From positions 27,227,551 to 27,291,550 of the forward strand of contig CM046443.1 of assembly GCA_025506515.1 (NCBI GenBank): a DNA stretch of 64,000 bases. Reading direction: 5' to 3'. The notes below the pieces were generated by a model. It worked only from the letters and a program-made list of their open reading frames with translations, was not told the origin of the DNA and did no database searches. Position 1 is the first letter of the stretch. Every line of letters starts with the position of its first letter. Below are positions 21,391 to 32,344 of the stretch, in pieces. Origin of the DNA: Flaveria trinervia (taxonomy: Eukaryota > Streptophyta > Magnoliopsida > Asterales > Asteraceae). A program made the translations under genes and the position numbers.

Positions 21391-22300
21391 AGAGTAGAGA
21401 TTGACAGAAAAGCCATGACAGCCCTTCAAACTGCCCTTCCAACTCTGTGTACAGAGGTTTCAAGAAGTGCAAAACAGCCAAGCAGCTGTGGGATGCACTG
21501 AAACTGATGTATGAGGGTTCCTCTGAAGCCAAGGAGAACAAGAAGGATCTCCTGAAGCAGCAATTTGAAAACTTCACCTTCAAAACATGTGAAACCATGA
21601 CTCAGCAATACTTCAGGTATGTTGAGATTGTGGATACCCTTGTGGATGGAAGAGTTTCTCTTGAGAACAGAGACATTGTAAGGAAGTTCATGTCCTCACT
21701 TCCTAGGCAGTGGACACACTACTGTGTGGTGATCAAGAGGATTGAAAATCTCAAAACTCTCACTCTGACAGAGTTATATGGGATTCTTAGTGGCTATCAG
21801 ATATAGATGAACATGTAAGGTTCATCTGGCAACTCCAACAATCAAATGGGTTTAGCCCAACATGTGGTTGAAAGGGATAGCATAGAACCCAGACATCATC
21901 TTATATGCTACCCTGACAACTCACCAAAGGGTCCTTTCATCACCTTCCCAGAGACACCAGGGAGAACTACACTTAAGGAAGCCCATTCCAAGAGACAAGC
22001 TCTTCTCAAGCTTTTGTGTCTTCTGATGAAAGCTGTGGCAACTCTCTTTTCACTCTTGAAGACCTGGACTGTATTCATCCAGTTGATTTTGAATACATGC
22101 AAATAGTCCAGCAGATGGCTCTTCTCACTCACAGAGCCAAGAAGTTCTACAAGAGGACTGGAAGGAAGTTTCCAAGCAATGCATCCAGTGGAAAGTTTGG
22201 CCTGGACAAATGCAAAATCAAGTGTTACAATTGTAACTTGATGGGCCATTTTTCCAGAGAGTGTAAGGCACCTAAAACAAGTGGTGGCCAAACATAGTCG
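21391..22300 (+). pseudogene. Copia gag, continuation (C3)
   Basis: Resumes at the residue where 8967 left off. A one-base loss near 21438 shifts the frame; 21447-21806 then reads the capsid (AKQLWDALKLMYEGS, FRYVEIVDTLVDG), and two stops follow where C2 has QMEMNMQG. A later frame (22016-22297) carries an intact zinc knuckle CYNCNLMGHFSREC at 22223-22264. The copy is non-functional but better preserved than C1. Confidence 0.85.
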
Positions 22301-22560
22301 AGACCCAACTACACTGACAAAGCTCTCCAGAATGAGAAGTCAAAGCAGCAGGCTGCTGTTGCTGTTGAAGAAGGAGGCTTTGACTGGAGCTTTCAAGTGG
22401 AAGATTCTTTTCCAAACCAAGCTTTGATGGCAGATCATGATGAAGCCAAGGTATTGGAATATCTCTGTACTCCTGAATGCATTGCTAAAGTCAATAGATA
22501 CAGGTCCTATAACTTGGAAATGAGATCTGACCTTGGGTTTCCAAATGTAACTAATTCTTT

Positions 22561-22830
22561 TCTTTATGTAGGGACAGCTCAAGACAAACAAAAATGTTTG
22601 GATCATTGATAGTGGCTGTTCCAGGCACATGAGGCAATAGGTCTCTACTCCAGAACTTTGAAAGAATTGATGGAGGACTAGTTGCTTTTGGAGGAGATGA
22701 AGGTGGTTACATTTCTGGAAGGGGCATGGTCACAAATGGTAAGCTCAGCATTGAAAAGCTAAACTTTGTCAAAGAGCTTCGGTACAATCTTCTGAGTGTA
22801 TCCAAATTTTGTGATTAGAGTCATAACATG
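22561..22830 (+). pseudogene. Copia aspartic protease, broken (C3)
   Basis: The catalytic triad is present as DSGCSRHM (Asp codon at 22608) but the next residues change from Thr-Gly to Arg-Gln followed by TAG. The flap region (FGGDEGGYISGRG) is still readable, and a second TAG replaces Gln in the SQFCDQ equivalent near 22815. Upstream (22300-22560) most of the Gag-Pol spacer seen in C2 has been deleted. Confidence 0.8.
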
Positions 22831-24540
22831 CTCTTTACTGAGCATGAGTGCATTGTTCTCAAGCCTGGTGTGGTCATTCCTCATGAGCATATCCTGCTTA
22901 GAGCCCCCAGGAAAGGGAACATGTACAAGATGGATTTGCAAGAAACATCTCCCTCTGGAGAAGTTTTATGCTTCCTATCTAAGGCAAATAGTGACGAGTC
23001 TTTCCTATGGCATAAAAGAATGTGTCATGTAAACTTTAAAAACATAAATAAATTAATTAAGAATGATTTGGTAACTAGAATACCAAAGAAAGAGTTTACA
23101 AGTGATGATCATTGTGTTCATGCCTGAAAGGGAAGCAACACAAGGTATCTCATAGGCCTAAGGAAGGAACTCCATCACTACACCCCTACACTTGTTACAT
23201 ATGGATCTCTTTGGCCCCACTAGTGTAATGAGTCCAAGAAGGACCTCTTATTGTATAGCGATCACAGATGACTTTACAAGATTCACTTGGGTTTTCTTCC
23301 TTAGAACTAAGGATGAGACACCTGAGCTTCTGAAGAATTTCATCTTAAAGATTGAGAATTAATCTGATCACAAGGTCAAGATCACAAGATGTGATCAAGG
23401 AACTGAATTTAAGAACCAAATCCTTGATACATTCTGTGATGAAAAGGGTATTACAAGACAATATAGTGCTCCCAGGACTTTTCAGCAGAATGGTGTTGCT
23501 GAGAGGAGAAACAGGACATTGATTAAAGCTATAAGAACCATGCTGTCTGACTCTAAGTTACCCATCACCTTCTGGGCAAAGGCAGTCAACACTGCCTGCT
23601 ATGTGCAGAATAGAGTTTTAGTGGTCAAAACTCATGGCAAGACTCTTTATGAACTTTGGCACAAGAGGAAACCTTTCATTGGTTTTCTCAGGTCATTTGG
23701 ATGTCCTTGCACCATCTTGAATACCAAAGATCAAATTGCCAAGTTTGTTGAGAAATCAGATGATGGACACTTTATTGGATACTCTTCTCAAGCTAAGGCG
23801 TATAGAGTATAAATCTCCAAACCAAAATTGTTGAGTCAGCCAATATGACTTTCAATGAACACACACCCTCTGTGGTTGGTACTGGTCCTGATTGGCTATT
23901 TGATCTTGATTTAGTTACCAACTGTTTTAACAAATCTTGTGAGAATGTTTCAGGATCTACTGAAAATCTAAATACAGGTGATCCTGATCCAAGATTTGAG
24001 CTAAGAAGACCTTCAAGTCATACATCTTCAGCTCTAGTTGGAACTACTTCTGCTAATGAAGTTTCTATCAGCACTACAATGACAAACTCAGCTGATACAT
24101 CTGGGGTGTCTTCAAATTCTAGCTCAAAGGCTCCACAACCATATAAGAGCATCTCAGTTATGGAAGACAATAATGGTGGTGGTGACAGTGACCAAGAATT
24201 TCTTGATGCCACTAATCACACCATAGATGAGAATATCAATGATGTCACACACTGCTTGGAATAAGTTTTTCTTGAAAAGTGTGCTGATGTGGTGGGAGAA
24301 ACATCCATGCCAGATCTAAATTTCTCTAATTTAGATCTGGAGATGTTGTGATCCACATTGGCTGACTCCTCAACAATTTCTCCACACACTGCTTGGATCA
24401 AGTTTCTCTTTCTTAGCAACTTGTTGTGATCCCTTAGCTTAGGATCCAAAAGTCTCACCCTACCACAAACATCATTGGAGATGTTGTCACAGGGGTAAGG
24501 ACAAGAGGACAAACCCACAAAGCAAATGTTTGTCTTCACT
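22828..24540 (+). pseudogene. Copia pre-integrase, integrase and linker, broken (C3)
   Basis: The pre-integrase (22828-23127) has HKRMCH but loses a base before the CxxC pair. The integrase core keeps DNA for HMDLFG, CDQGTEF and NGVAERRN, with a stop near 23360 and small indels. 23519-23812 reads the post-integrase part (FWAKAVNTACYVQNRV, HFIGYSSQAKAYRV). 23845-24264 is the acidic Asn/Ser/Asp linker. At 24340-24420 a short segment looks like an inverted and duplicated piece of the linker (the CTGACTCCTCAACAATT text also occurs near 16507 on the plus strand), suggesting local rearrangement. Confidence 0.75.
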
Positions 24541-24548
24541 CTTGTTTA

Positions 24549-25661
24549 TTGTCCCAGATGGAGCCAAAGAAAATTGATGAGGCTCTAAAGAATGGAAGTT
24601 GGGTTGAAGCTATGCAAAAAGAGCTGCTTCAATTCAAAAGGCAGAAAGTTTTAAACCTTTGTCCTCTTCCTTATGGGAAGACTACCATTGGAACCAAATG
24701 GGTGTTTAGGAACAAGAAAGATGATAGAGGCATCATCATCAAGAACAAAGCAAGACTAGTTGTTCAAGGATACACACAATAAGAGGGGATTGATTACATT
24801 GATGTCTTTGCTCCAGTAGCAAGATTAGAAGCTGTTAGGATATTCTTGGCATTTGCTGCATCTAAGAACTTGAAGGTCTTTCAGCTTGATATGAAGTGTG
24901 CCTTTTTGTATGGAGTGATTGATGAAAAGGTATATGTCAAACAGCCACCTGGATTTGTAGATCCTGATCATCCTGATTATGTCTGCAAGCTTGACAAAGC
25001 TCTTTATGGGCTGCATCAGGCACCCAGGAAGTGGTATGAGACACTATCTGAGTATCTTTGTAAACATGGATACAGGAGAGGTACCATAGATGGAACTCTC
25101 TTCATCAAAGGACAGGGAAATGACATATTGCTAGTTCAAGTGTATGTGGATGACATCATCTTTGGTTCAACTAATCCAAAGCTCTGTAAAGACTTTGAGA
25201 AGCTGATGAAAGATAGATTTGAAATGAGTGCCATGGGGGAAATCAATTTCTTTCTGGGAATTCAAGTGAAGCAAGTTGAAGATGGAATCTTCATAAGTCA
25301 TTCAAAGTATGTTCAGGAAAAACTCAAGAGGTTCAACATGACTGATTGTAAGATTGCTAAGACACCCATAGCAAGAAACCACTCCTTTGGACCTGATCTT
25401 GAGGGGGAGTGTGTAGATGAGCACTTATACAGGGTTATGATTGGGTCTCTTATGTATCTTACTGCTAGCAGGCCTGATATTATGTTTGCTACATGCATCT
25501 GTGCAAGATATCAATCCAACCCTAAGATGTCTCACCTCATCACTGTCAAGAGGATTCTAAGATACCTCAAGGGTGCTTCAACACTTGGTTTATGGTACCC
25601 TAAGAATGCTGACTTTAATCTGTATGATTATAGAGATAGTGTTATGGTGGTTGCAACATGA
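24549..25661 (+). pseudogene. Copia reverse transcriptase (C3), nearly intact
   Basis: The N-terminal RT part (24549-24782, GTKWVFRNKKDDRG, ARLVVQGYTQ) ends at TAA in place of a Glu/Gln codon. The rest (24846-25661) is one 271-codon frame with FQLDMKCAFLYG, VYVKQPPGF, KALYGLHQAPRKWYE, intact catalytic YVDD (25143-25154) and FFLGIQVKQ. It then enters RNase H (TASRPDIMFATC, LGLWYPKNADFNLYDY) and frameshifts at about 25650. It is the best-preserved RT of the family here. Confidence 0.85.
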
Positions 25662-26086
25662 CTGCAAAGTCTACATCTGGGGGATATCAGTTCCTTGGTG
25701 GAAGGGTTGTCTCATGGCAATGCAAGAAACAATCCTATGTCTCTACATCAACTACTAAAGCTGAATACATTGCTGCTGCAAGCTGCTGTGCTCAAGTGCT
25801 TTGGATTCAAAATCAGATCCTGGACTATGGGTTCAACTTCAAGGAGACTCCCAGTCACATAGACAACAATAGTGCTATCTCAATCACAGAGAATCATGTG
25901 AAGCACTCAAGGACAAAACACATCAATATCAGGTATCATTTAATAAGAGATAACTATGAAAAGGGATTAATTAAACTAGTCAAAGTTCACACAGATGAAC
26001 AATATGCTGATCTATTTACAAAGGCTTTTAATGAACAAAGATTTAAATATCTAATATCAGCTATTGGGATGATCAACTTTGAGTAG
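25658..26086 (+). pseudogene. Copia RNase H C-terminus (C3)
   Basis: 142-codon frame: MTAKSTSGGYQFLGGRVVSW, CKKQSYVSTSTTKAEYIAAA with the catalytic Glu, and the YADLFTKAFNEQRFKYL tail. It is intact from the frameshift to its natural stop at 26086, after which the palindrome-rich spacer begins. Confidence 0.85.
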
Positions 26087-26790
26087 GTTTTTCTTAACTA
26101 ATTCTTATTATTTCTTAAAATATGTGTGTCCTAAGTTGTCTAGTTCGTCACTTTCATAAGCTCATCTTTTCTTTGGATGAAAATTTCTTTTTGAAGACTT
26201 TACTTAGATTTTTGAAAATTTCTGATACTTCAGAAGTTATGCTTTTAACTTTGGAAGCAAGTCATGCCTTCAAAATAAATAACTGTCTAAGAAATTTACC
26301 TTCAGAAGAGTTCTCAGATCTATCTTCCGAAGCTTAAATACTTGTCTCAGACACTTACTTATTTTCAAGGACCATTTACTTTCGAAGCAAAATTAACTCT
26401 CGGAAGCTTTGTATTTTATATACAAAGCAATCAAGTTTAATTTCTCTTCCGAAGCAAGATTTTCAAAACTCTCAGGAAAATCTTCCGAAGTCATTTTAGC
26501 TTCGGAAGCTTTTTTAATTAAAACTTCCGAACATAATCAACCTTCGGAAGCTTTTTGACTTCCAAGAAAACTACTTTTTGAGCAAAAGTAAACTACTTTT
26601 TAAGAGGTGGGACCGACATCCGGATTTCAAAGTTTATCCTCTTTCATTAAACTTATCTGAAATCCCTCTCACATATAAACCCAACGATTTCCTCCTCTTT
26701 CTATCATCTGTTCTTCCTCCAAACCTAAAAACCCAAATTCTCTCTGAAATTTCTTTCTTCCTTCTTTCTTCATCTTTAAGCTACCTCACA
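26087..26790. repeat. Palindrome-rich spacer between RNase H and extra ORF (C3)
   Basis: From about 26225 to 26560 it contains some eleven CTTCGGAAG-type 9-mers (exact copies near 26323, 26443, 26481, 26500 and 26540, others one base off). It is collinear with 13630-14335 of C2. A CT-rich leader (26690-26770) directly precedes the ATG of the extra ORF. Confidence 0.8.
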
Positions 26791-29700
26791 ATGGCCAATC
26801 TCGCTCACAGAAATGATCCCAACTTTACCATGCAGCTACACAGGCAACATAATCAGGTTGCTCTGTTAAGCTCTACGAAAGATCCTCATTTCTCAGAGAT
26901 TTGTCGATTCTTAGCATTGTCCAACTACATCACCTCCCTAACCATTGATCCTCCTCTCTATGAGGATCAGCTGCTTGATTTCTGGAAGACCTGCCAAGAG
27001 GTCATTATGGACAGGGAGAAGGCATTGTCTGCCACAGTGCAGGGGAGAACAATCTTCATCACTCCGGCCATCATCAATAGGCATCTTCAGCTGGATGATG
27101 AAGAAGGTGAGGTGTTCTTCCCAAAGGAAGCTGTTAATCATTTCTTTGAGCAGATGGGATATGAGGGAGATTTCTCTGTAAAGACCTGTTGGAAAGGGAA
27201 GGTCTCATCCCAGTGGAGATTCCTGCTCCATGTGGTCATTCACAGCTTATCAAACAAGCATGGTGGATGGAACCAGATTCCTGAGGATCCCTCCTTCATC
27301 ATCCATGGAATGGTTCAAGGGGTCAAGTTTAGGTATTCTTAGTTTGCCAATTTACTTGCTAATTTAGACTCCTTAGAATATTACATGTTTCCTAGATATG
27401 TACAGTACATTCTTAACTGTGAACTGGGCTCACAGTTGAGGGAAACAGGTAACATTCTTAAATTAGGTCAGATGAAGCCCGACATCTTTAAAATACTGAG
27501 AAAGCCCACTGTTGGCTTCTCTAAGGTAGAAACAGCCCTAGTCCAAAAAATGTTAGAGCTCATTGCACAAGGTGACAACCTAGTAGCACAAGCTAGCGTT
27601 GAGCCCACACCTGTTACCTCCCAACCACCCATAAAGCCTAAAATCGCCCTCACTTACCAAAAAAAATCCAAACGAACCCCTGCTCAGACTATTCAGTCTG
27701 AGGAGGCCCCCATATACTTGCTCACACAGGAGGAAGTGGACGCTGGAGCTCTCACTTCTCTTGAGGAGCAGAGCACTCCATCTCTTCAAGATTTAGTGCT
27801 GAGGTCCTCATACTCAGTCTGATGAGCTCATTAGCCCAACTACCTTAAGCCATCACTCTGAGTCTCAACACTCAAGTGATCAACCTTCAGGGGACAATTA
27901 CCATCCGTAGCCTATAGATCTCAACCAACCAATTCCCAACCTTGATTTCTATACTGATGAAGATCTAGGTTTCAGTGAGTATAATGAGTCTCTTTTCTTT
28001 ACCCATACGCAAAGAGAGATGAATGCTCCTGAGTCTCCTATATCTATCCTACATCAGTCATCTACAACTGAGGTGGACACTTCTAAACCTGTTCAGGATG
28101 TCCATATGGAAGAGGCTCTCACTTCTGAAAGTGATTACATCATTAAGACCTCAACCATGGCAACTCAGCCCACTGACATCTCAATTGAGATTGCCAGTGA
28201 GCACAGGAAAACCAGCAGCCAAGAACCTAAAGCTGGTGGTGAGAGAGAGGACTTTGGTCCAATCATCTCATCCCTTAATGATTCTTCTGAGAAAGATGAA
28301 GGGAATCTAAGACTAAATGTGCACAAACTGACTAAAATATGCACCTATTTAGTCTCAAAGGTTAGTCACCTTGAATCTCAAGTGACTACCTTACACAACA
28401 GGATCAATGATCAGCAGCTTGAGATTTCATATTAAGGAAAAACTAGTTGGGAGACCCTTAAAAAGAGCTCAAGCAAGAACACAAGAACCTGTGGATGTGA
28501 TTGACCTATCTTCCAGCTCACATATGCAAGTGGGTGATGCTACCAAAAAGGGGGAGAAAGTCATTACAGCCAAAGAACCTGGGAGTTCTTCAGAGAGAGT
28601 GGACATTGAGGACTCACCATCCTCACTTGCAATGTGCATTTTCAGCAACCTCCTCAAGTTCACATTGATGTGGACTACACAGACTCCTTCATACAGAGTT
28701 TGTTTGAGGATGGGATACCAAGGGCTATGTCACCTTCACCATCTTCTAATCACATCATTGGGTGGAGGTATGGCAACATCATGAAAGCCCTAATCATCAT
28801 AAGAGTTCAAGGACAACAAGAAGTCTTTAATTTTCAGACCTTGAACTACTATGAAGGTCTGGATCTAGTCAACATGCCACTTGTCAACCCAAGCCAATCA
28901 AGACAAGCTGACAGACTGGCTCAAAGAATCCAAGACAGGATCACTGCAGAGTTCAGCTTAAGAAGGAGACTTAGGCAATTAGGCAATGCCATCGGTCAAC
29001 TGGATGTTGAGGCAGACCCTAAGATTAGCTTCATAGGAGAAACCTTGACTGAAGGCCCAGTGGCAGAACCTGAGAGCCTTGTCTCATCATCAGTAACTGC
29101 TGCAGAGATCCACATTCCTTCTGAGACACCTGCTGGTGAAGGTGCTTGTCAACCTCTCTCTAGCCTGAGCTCAGATGCTGCAACAAGCAATGAAGGCCAA
29201 AGCTCTCTCCACCCTGAGTCATAAAGGTTTGGGAGTGACAAAGGGAAAAGAAAAATGACAACTAAGGAGATTGAGGAGGAGGAGAGAGAGAGGAAAAGGA
29301 GGCTAAGGGGAGAAAGTTCCTCTGCTGAGTCTTCAAGACTCATGGAGTCTCCTATCAGGGCTGCCCCCAGACCGGATACTCAGAATGATGAGTTAAGGGC
29401 AGCCAGGATAAACTATTTGCAGACTAGGAACTATGACATAGACAATATTATTTCTCTCCCCTTAGATGAGTTGAATGAACTGGTTGACCTGGAAAGGTCA
29501 AGGGAGAAGAAGAAGGCAGAAGATACAGAACTCCTAGTACAAGTCAAACAAGAGAGAAGAAGAAAAAGACTGTACAAGGACATGCCTACCCTTTCCCCAG
29601 TTCAAGAAAGTCCTGTACAAGAGGATGTGGTTCAACAAGAACCTCAGGTATACAAAGAAGAAGACAAAATCAAGATGATCAACTACCTGAGTGCCACAGG

Positions 29701-29944
29701 CTTCTACCAGGCAGATGCACTCCTTCCCTTGTCCTATGCCTATGTTGAGTTTGAGTACATAAAATAGCTTGAACTTGAGATAGTTAATGACAGAAAGAAG
29801 ATTAAGAAGAAGCTAAGGGAAGAAGCTACAAAATCAAGAGCTATCATCCACAAGAGCATGAAGAAGTATGTTGATAGGTAGAGGATGATGAGCTTCTTGA
29901 AGCTATATGGATTCTCCGGAAGGAGACTTGGCCCCATGTCTTTA
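26791..29944 (+). pseudogene. Extra 3' ORF behind pol (C3), truncated
   Basis: ATG at 26791 is intact (MANLAHRNDPNFTMQLHRQH). The first 183 codons are open, to TAG at about 27341 where C2 has His (RYSHFVY). The rest continues in three frames: LEYYMFPRYVQYILN (27385), the acidic/Ser region (28019), a coiled coil LVSKVSHLESQVTTLHNRIN (about 28345-28420), HIDVDYTDSFIQSLFEDGIP (28655) and the KR-rich helical part (29255-29767). It stops at GRRLGPMSL (29940), so the conserved C-terminus is missing. It shows the same protein as C2 and B; function unknown. Confidence 0.75.
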
Positions 29945-30843
29945 TGCCCAAGACACATAGAATATTAATGTGGTTAGTACGTATTGATCCAACTCGGGTC
30001 ATACCCAATAACAAGCTTGCAAATACTAATATAAATATTTAATTGATGATATGATCATACAATTGAATAAATACACCAATTTAGAAAGTGGGTTTTTAAA
30101 TAAATTGCATATGAGATGAAACAACTTATAAGGATACTTTGTTTATGGATATTATTTGTAATGTTATTTTAAGTTGGTTAAATAACATCAAATAATAATT
30201 ATAGTGTGTGTATAAGTTATATAATTAAGAGGTTAATTAGATAACTTATATGTATTATTAACAAAACATTAGTGAATGTTTTTTGGGGAAAACCCCAATT
30301 AATTTCAAGTTTCGGCCGCCCCCTAATAGGGGTCCAAGGCCACTTGTTCACTCACTTGTTTTTCTTGAAAACACACACACTCCATCTCTTACTCTCTCTC
30401 TCTCTCTCTTACATGCAAACACCTCAAGAAGCTCTCTTCTTCTCCATTATTGAAGAACATTCAGCTGAAAAAAGGTTTTTCAGCAGCTCTCTTGGTGTGT
30501 TTTGGTGTTCAAAAGCCTAGCAACAAAATGTCTAGCTTAAGGCTTGTGGGTATACTAACTTGAGGACACCTCTCCTTGGTGTTTTGGCCATTCAAGAAGC
30601 TCCTTTTCATCATCTAAATTCGTTTTTCTGCAGCTCTACAAAAGATAGTTTGTATCTTTTGTTTTGGTTGTTTATTCTTCTTGATAGCTAGTTCATACAC
30701 ATATAAATGATCCTTATGTTCTTGGGTTTGTTGTTGATATGATATGAGCCTTAATTTTCAGATTACAAATGATAATATTAAGGTTTTATTCCGCTGCGTT
30801 TTTCTTGTTTAAATGGTTAAACTACTAAAATATTGGTCCAACA
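29945..30843 (+). repeat. LTR-like block I (unrelated family), recombination junction
   Basis: About 900 bp starting TGCCCAAGACACATAG and ending TTGGTCCAACA, with a CT-rich leader (30370-30410) and TTCCGCTGCG near the end, a common end-of-LTR pattern in plant copia. No PBS follows it and no PPT precedes it. Left flank is C3 extra ORF (CTTTA), right flank is gypsy E pol (AACTC): no TSD. A single LTR with mismatched flanks at a deletion point fits recombination between two copies of this LTR. A short in-frame stretch at 30272-30520 is not considered coding. Confidence 0.6.
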
Positions 30844-32344
30844 AACTCAATAGTTTCCTGAGGATCTTAAGGGGTTACCTCCCGTACGAGAAGTTAAGTT
30901 CAAAATCGACTTGATCTTTGGTGCAAATCCTGTGGCTAAGTCACCTTATCGTCTTGCACCGTCTAAAATTTAAGAACTAGCTAGCCAACTGCAAGAGTTG
31001 ACTAATAAAGGTTTCATTCGTCCTAGCTCTTCACCATGGGGTGCACCTGTGTTATTTGTGAAGAAGAAAGATGGTTCTTTCCGTATGTGTATCAACTACC
31101 GGAACTCAACAAGCTCACCATCAAGAACTGATACCCCCTTCCTCGAATTGATAATCTTTTCAATCAACTTCAAGGAGCGACACAATTTCGAAGATTGATC
31201 TACGTTCTGGGTATCATCAATTACGTGTCCACAATGACGATATTCCAAAAATCGCTTTTCGTACTCGATATGGACATTACGAGTTCATGGTTATGCCTTT
31301 TGGTTTAACCAATGCACCTGCTATGTTTATGGATCTCATGAATCGAGTATGTAAATTGTACTTGGACAAATTCGTGATCGATTTCATTGATGATATTTAA
31401 ATCTATTCCAAGACAAAAACCGAACATGAGTTGCACTTGCGACAAGTTCTCGAACTTTTAAAGAAGGAAAAACTATATGCCAAGTTCTCTAAGTGTGAGT
31501 TCGGGCTGGAAGAGGTCCAATTCTTAGGACATGTGGTGAATAGCCAAGGAATTCACATCGACCCTGCTAAAATAGAAGCCGTGAAAAACTGGTGTGTTCC
31601 CACGACCCCAACCGAAGTTCATTCTTTTCTGGGTTTAGCGGGTTATTACCGTAAATTCATTGCAAACTTTACGAAGATTACTAAACCACTAACGGAGCTA
31701 ACCCAAAAGAACCGACTCTTTGAATGGGGACCCAAACAAGAAGAGGCTTTTGAGACATTAAAACGCAAGATGTGTGACGCTCCTATTCTAACACTTCCTG
31801 ATGGAAATGACGATTTTACCGTGTACTGTGATGCCTCTAATCAAGGTCTTGGTTGTGTTCTCATGCAATGAGAAAAAGTCATAGCATACGCGTCGACACA
31901 ATTGAAGGTTCATGAAGTGAACTACACAACCCACTACCTTGAACTTGGTGTTGTGGTTTTCGCTTTGAATATCTAGCGACACTATCTTTATGGGACGCAA
32001 TGCATAGTCTACACCGATCATAAGAGTCTCCAACACGTGTTCAATTAAAAGGATCTCAGCATAAGACAAAGATGTTGGATCAAGCTGATTAGCGACTACG
32101 ATTGTGACATTCGCCAATACCCTGAGAAGGCGAATATTGTAGTCGATGCGTTGAGTCGCAAGATCCACAACAAGACTGTCTCGTTTCAAGAAATGCAAGA
32201 TCAAAGACAATGGTTTGACACGTTAGGGGAATTTGATACTGAGATTCATGTGGATGTTAACGACGCTACTATCATGCTTCAAAACATAAGGATTGATAGT
32301 GATCTCGAATTATGCATTCGCGAGGCCCAACAAGCAGCGTTAAC
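30844..32344 (+). pseudogene. Gypsy reverse transcriptase and RNase H, broken (E)
   Basis: Starts at the FPEDL motif ahead of RT, so protease and gag are missing. RT motifs: GFIRPSSSPWGAPVLFVKKKDG (with a stop before it), catalytic FIDD at 31383-31394 followed directly by TAA, then LYAKFSKCEFGLEEVQFLGHVV and FLGLAGYYRKF (31431-31871, one open 146-codon frame). RNase H begins VYCDASNQGLGCVLMQ, then TGA; the remaining text (YTDHKSL, RQYPEKANIVVDALSRK) has three stops and VVDAL for the usual VADAL. Solo LTR H is inserted right after, at 32345. Confidence 0.85.

Larger units (their letters stand above)
7858..29944 (+). mobile_element. Copia element C3 (SIRE-like), interrupted by C2
   Basis: A same-family copy inserted in the gag of C1 (left TSD CCAAG, 7853-7857, inferred by comparison with uninterrupted gag). 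It has a 5' LTR, PBS and gag start (to 8967), then C2 (8968-21390), then the rest of gag, protease, integrase, reverse transcriptase, RNase H and most of the extra 3' ORF. It is cut off at 29944, about 0.75 kb before its 3' LTR would begin, where LTR block I starts. Confidence 0.85.

Noticed and set aside
22340..22630. Minus-strand frames opposite C3 gag/protease
   Set aside because: Antisense shadows of the plus-strand coding text.
30272..30520. 82-codon plus-strand frame in block I as a gene
   Set aside because: It lies in an LTR-like leader with CT repeats and has no homologous motif.
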